In this document: positions 6,317-7,851 of the stretch, in pieces | How the letters are laid out: every line of letters starts with the position of its first letter | Numbering within the stretch: position 1 is the first letter of the stretch | From: Bacteroidales bacterium | GTDB lineage: Bacteria > Bacteroidota > Bacteroidia > Bacteroidales > UBA932 | Reading direction: 5' to 3' | DNA length: 7,851 nucleotides | Assembly: GCA_013335275.1 (NCBI GenBank) | Contig: JAAXVX010000059.1 | Location: forward strand, 1 to 7,851 | Notes under the pieces: generated by a model | What the model was told of the DNA's origin: nothing | Databases searched by the model: none | The model's input: the letters and a program-made list of their open reading frames with translations, nothing else | Made by a program: the position numbers and the translations under genes

Positions 6317-7844
6317 ATTTGAAATTACAACTCCCATTAATGTTGAAATAAATCAACAGGAGCTAATAAATGCGGCTGCGCGATCTATGGGCGTTACTCC
6401 CAAATCGGTAGGAGATATTAAAATTATAAGAAGGTCGCTTGACGCCAGAGGCAGGGATATTTTATACAGATACAGGGTAGAAGGATATCTGACTTCCGAA
6501 AAACCTGTGAACAAGTATATCAGCGTCGACTATAAAAATGTAGAAAAGGGAGAGCCGGTTATTGTTGTCGGTGCCGGGCCGGCAGGGCTTTTTGCCTCAT
6601 TAAAGCTTTTGGAAAGAGGGTTGAAACCAATTATCCTTGAGAGAGGGAAAGATGTTCATCAAAGGAAGTTCGATCTGGCAAAGCTCAACAAAGAGCAAAT
6701 TGTAAATCCGGATTCGAATTACTGTTTTGGAGAGGGAGGAGCCGGTACTTTTTCCGACGGAAAGCTGTACACAAGGTCCAGTAAGAGAGGAGACATATTT
6801 GAAGTCCTCAGCCAGCTGGTCTTCTTTGGAGCCGATAAGGATATTCTTATTGACGCACATCCTCACATTGGCTCGGACAGACTTCCCGGAATTATAGAAA
6901 AAATAAGAAATCACATCATTGAGCATGGCGGGGAGTATCACTTCGATACAAGAGTGGAGGATTTCATTCTGGAAGGAGATACCGTTAAGGGTGTCAGGTG
7001 CTCGGGAGGAGCAGAATATACTGCAAAGGCAGTTATACTTGCAACCGGCCACTCAGCGAGAGATATATACAAGCTGTTTGCAACGAAAGGCTGGGAAATA
7101 GAGGCAAAAGGTTTTGCAATGGGAGTAAGGGTTGAACACCCTCAGTCGTTGATAAACCGCATCCAGTATCATGGGAAATATCAGCCGTTCATGCCTACTG
7201 CCGAATATAGTCTGGTATCACAAATTGAAGGCAGAGGCGTATTTTCATTTTGTATGTGTCCAGGCGGAATGCTTGTGCCTGCATCAACAGCAGAAGGAGA
7301 GCTTGTTCTAAACGGAATGTCAAATTCACAGAGAAATTCCAAATGGGCAAACTCGGGTATTGTCGTTTCAGTTGAACCTTCCGACATCCCGGATTACGGG
7401 AAATACGGAGTACTGGCACAAATGGAATTCCAGAGTGCAGTGGAGAGGGCTGCTTTTGAATACGGAGGAGGTAACCTTGTTGCGCCTTCACAAAGGATGA
7501 CCGATTTCCTGAAGGGAAAAATTTCTCCAAACCTGCCGCAATCATCATATGTTCCGGGAACAGTTTCTGCCCCTCTTGATGAGATATTGCCAAAATTCAT
7601 AACAAGCCGGATGAAGCAGGCTATGTTGGTTTTTAATAAGAAAATGCAAGGGTTCATAACATCTGATGCCATTATGCTGGCTGTCGAATCCAGAAGTTCT
7701 TCCCCGGTGAGGATACCGAGAGATTCCGATACCTACTGCCATGTTAAGCTAAAAAATCTTTACCCTTGCGGGGAGGGAGCCGGTTATGCAGGAGGAATTG
7801 TCTCTTCTGCAATGGACGGGATAAATGTTGCTTCTTCGATTTAG
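6309..7844 (+). CDS. FAD-dependent oxidoreductase of the COG2509 family (uncharacterised NAD(FAD)-utilising dehydrogenase)
   Basis: This is a cytosolic flavoprotein of 511 residues, close to the usual length, with no signal peptide or membrane segment. Residues 1 to about 75 form a small N-terminal alpha/beta domain carrying RRSLDARGR at 41-49, a hallmark of this family. The Rossmann FAD-binding motif VVGAGPAG is at 86-93 and the ribose-contacting acid is probably E111 (LERG). Further motifs are CFGEGGAGTFSDGKL at 139-153, the second FAD motif ILATGHSARD at 243-252, SFCMCPGG with C315 and C317 at 313-320, ESRSSSPVRIPRD at 460-472 and the C-terminal FAD loop YPCGEGAGYAGGIVSSAMDG at 485-504. 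The closest known fold group is HI0933/GidA-like flavoproteins. No substrate or physiological role is settled for COG2509, so I propose no reaction. The ATG at 6309 overlaps the last 8 bp of tsaD (ATGCGTGA), which suggests a shared transcript and coupled translation. The TAG at 7842-7844 directly follows the C-terminal loop, so the gene looks complete. Confidence 0.93.
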   Translation: MREFEITTPINVEINQQELINAAARSMGVTPKSVGDIKIIRRSLDARGRDILYRYRVEGYLTSEKPVNKYISVDYKNVEKGEPVIVVGAGPAGLFASLKLLERGLKPIILERGKDVHQRKFDLAKLNKEQIVNPDSNYCFGEGGAGTFSDGKLYTRSSKRGDIFEVLSQLVFFGADKDILIDAHPHIGSDRLPGIIEKIRNHIIEHGGEYHFDTRVEDFILEGDTVKGVRCSGGAEYTAKAVILATGHSARDIYKLFATKGWEIEAKGFAMGVRVEHPQSLINRIQYHGKYQPFMPTAEYSLVSQIEGRGVFSFCMCPGGMLVPASTAEGELVLNGMSNSQRNSKWANSGIVVSVEPSDIPDYGKYGVLAQMEFQSAVERAAFEYGGGNLVAPSQRMTDFLKGKISPNLPQSSYVPGTVSAPLDEILPKFITSRMKQAMLVFNKKMQGFITSDAIMLAVESRSSSPVRIPRDSDTYCHVKLKNLYPCGEGAGYAGGIVSSAMDGINVASSI

Positions 7845-7851
7845 CGGCGAG

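Noticed and set aside
6600..7052. 150-residue open frame on the minus strand
   Set aside because: It lies wholly inside the COG2509 gene, whose frame carries strong conserved motifs throughout. The antisense product is Cys/Ser-rich with no recognisable domain and is a shadow.
7195..7593. 132-residue minus-strand open frame and its overlapping neighbours up to 7742
   Set aside because: Several overlapping antisense frames cover the conserved C-terminal half of the flavoprotein gene; they are mutually exclusive shadows and match nothing I recognise.

Overview
The window reads as ordinary chromosomal core sequence from a member of the Bacteroidota, probably Bacteroidales-like. The evidence is a very long Bacteroidota-style TamB, A-rich leaders without a Shine-Dalgarno sequence (clearest before tsaD), and a perfect TAnnTTTG box (the Bacteroidota sigma -7 consensus) in the only intergenic gap. 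Coding density is close to 100 percent. I see no RNA gene, mobile element, CRISPR array, attachment site or extended repeat.

Layout: (1) bases 1-691, plus strand: the C-terminal half of mtaB, a radical-SAM tRNA methylthiotransferase whose 5' half lies outside the window. (2) bases 684 to about 5234, minus strand: tamB, a very large AsmA-like inner-membrane-anchored protein of outer-membrane biogenesis, converging on mtaB with an 8-bp overlap. (3) about 5235-5290: a short divergent intergenic region. (4) bases 5291-6316, plus strand: tsaD, the catalytic subunit of the tRNA t6A37 machinery. (5) bases 6309-7844, plus strand: an FAD-dependent dehydrogenase-like protein of the COG2509 family, overlapping the end of tsaD by 8 bp and so probably translationally coupled to it. 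The last 7 bases are non-coding.

How the genes relate: TsaD makes t6A at position 37 of ANN-decoding tRNAs, and MtaB then methylthiolates t6A37 to ms2t6A37, so two consecutive steps of one tRNA modification flank tamB. TamB belongs to envelope assembly and has no obvious mechanistic link to them. The COG2509 protein has no settled function. Nothing here looks like a new defence, mobile or biosynthetic system. The points most worth a second look are the unresolved tamB start (no ATG precedes its membrane anchor), the t6A/ms2t6A neighbourhood, and the coupling of tsaD to an orphan flavoprotein.
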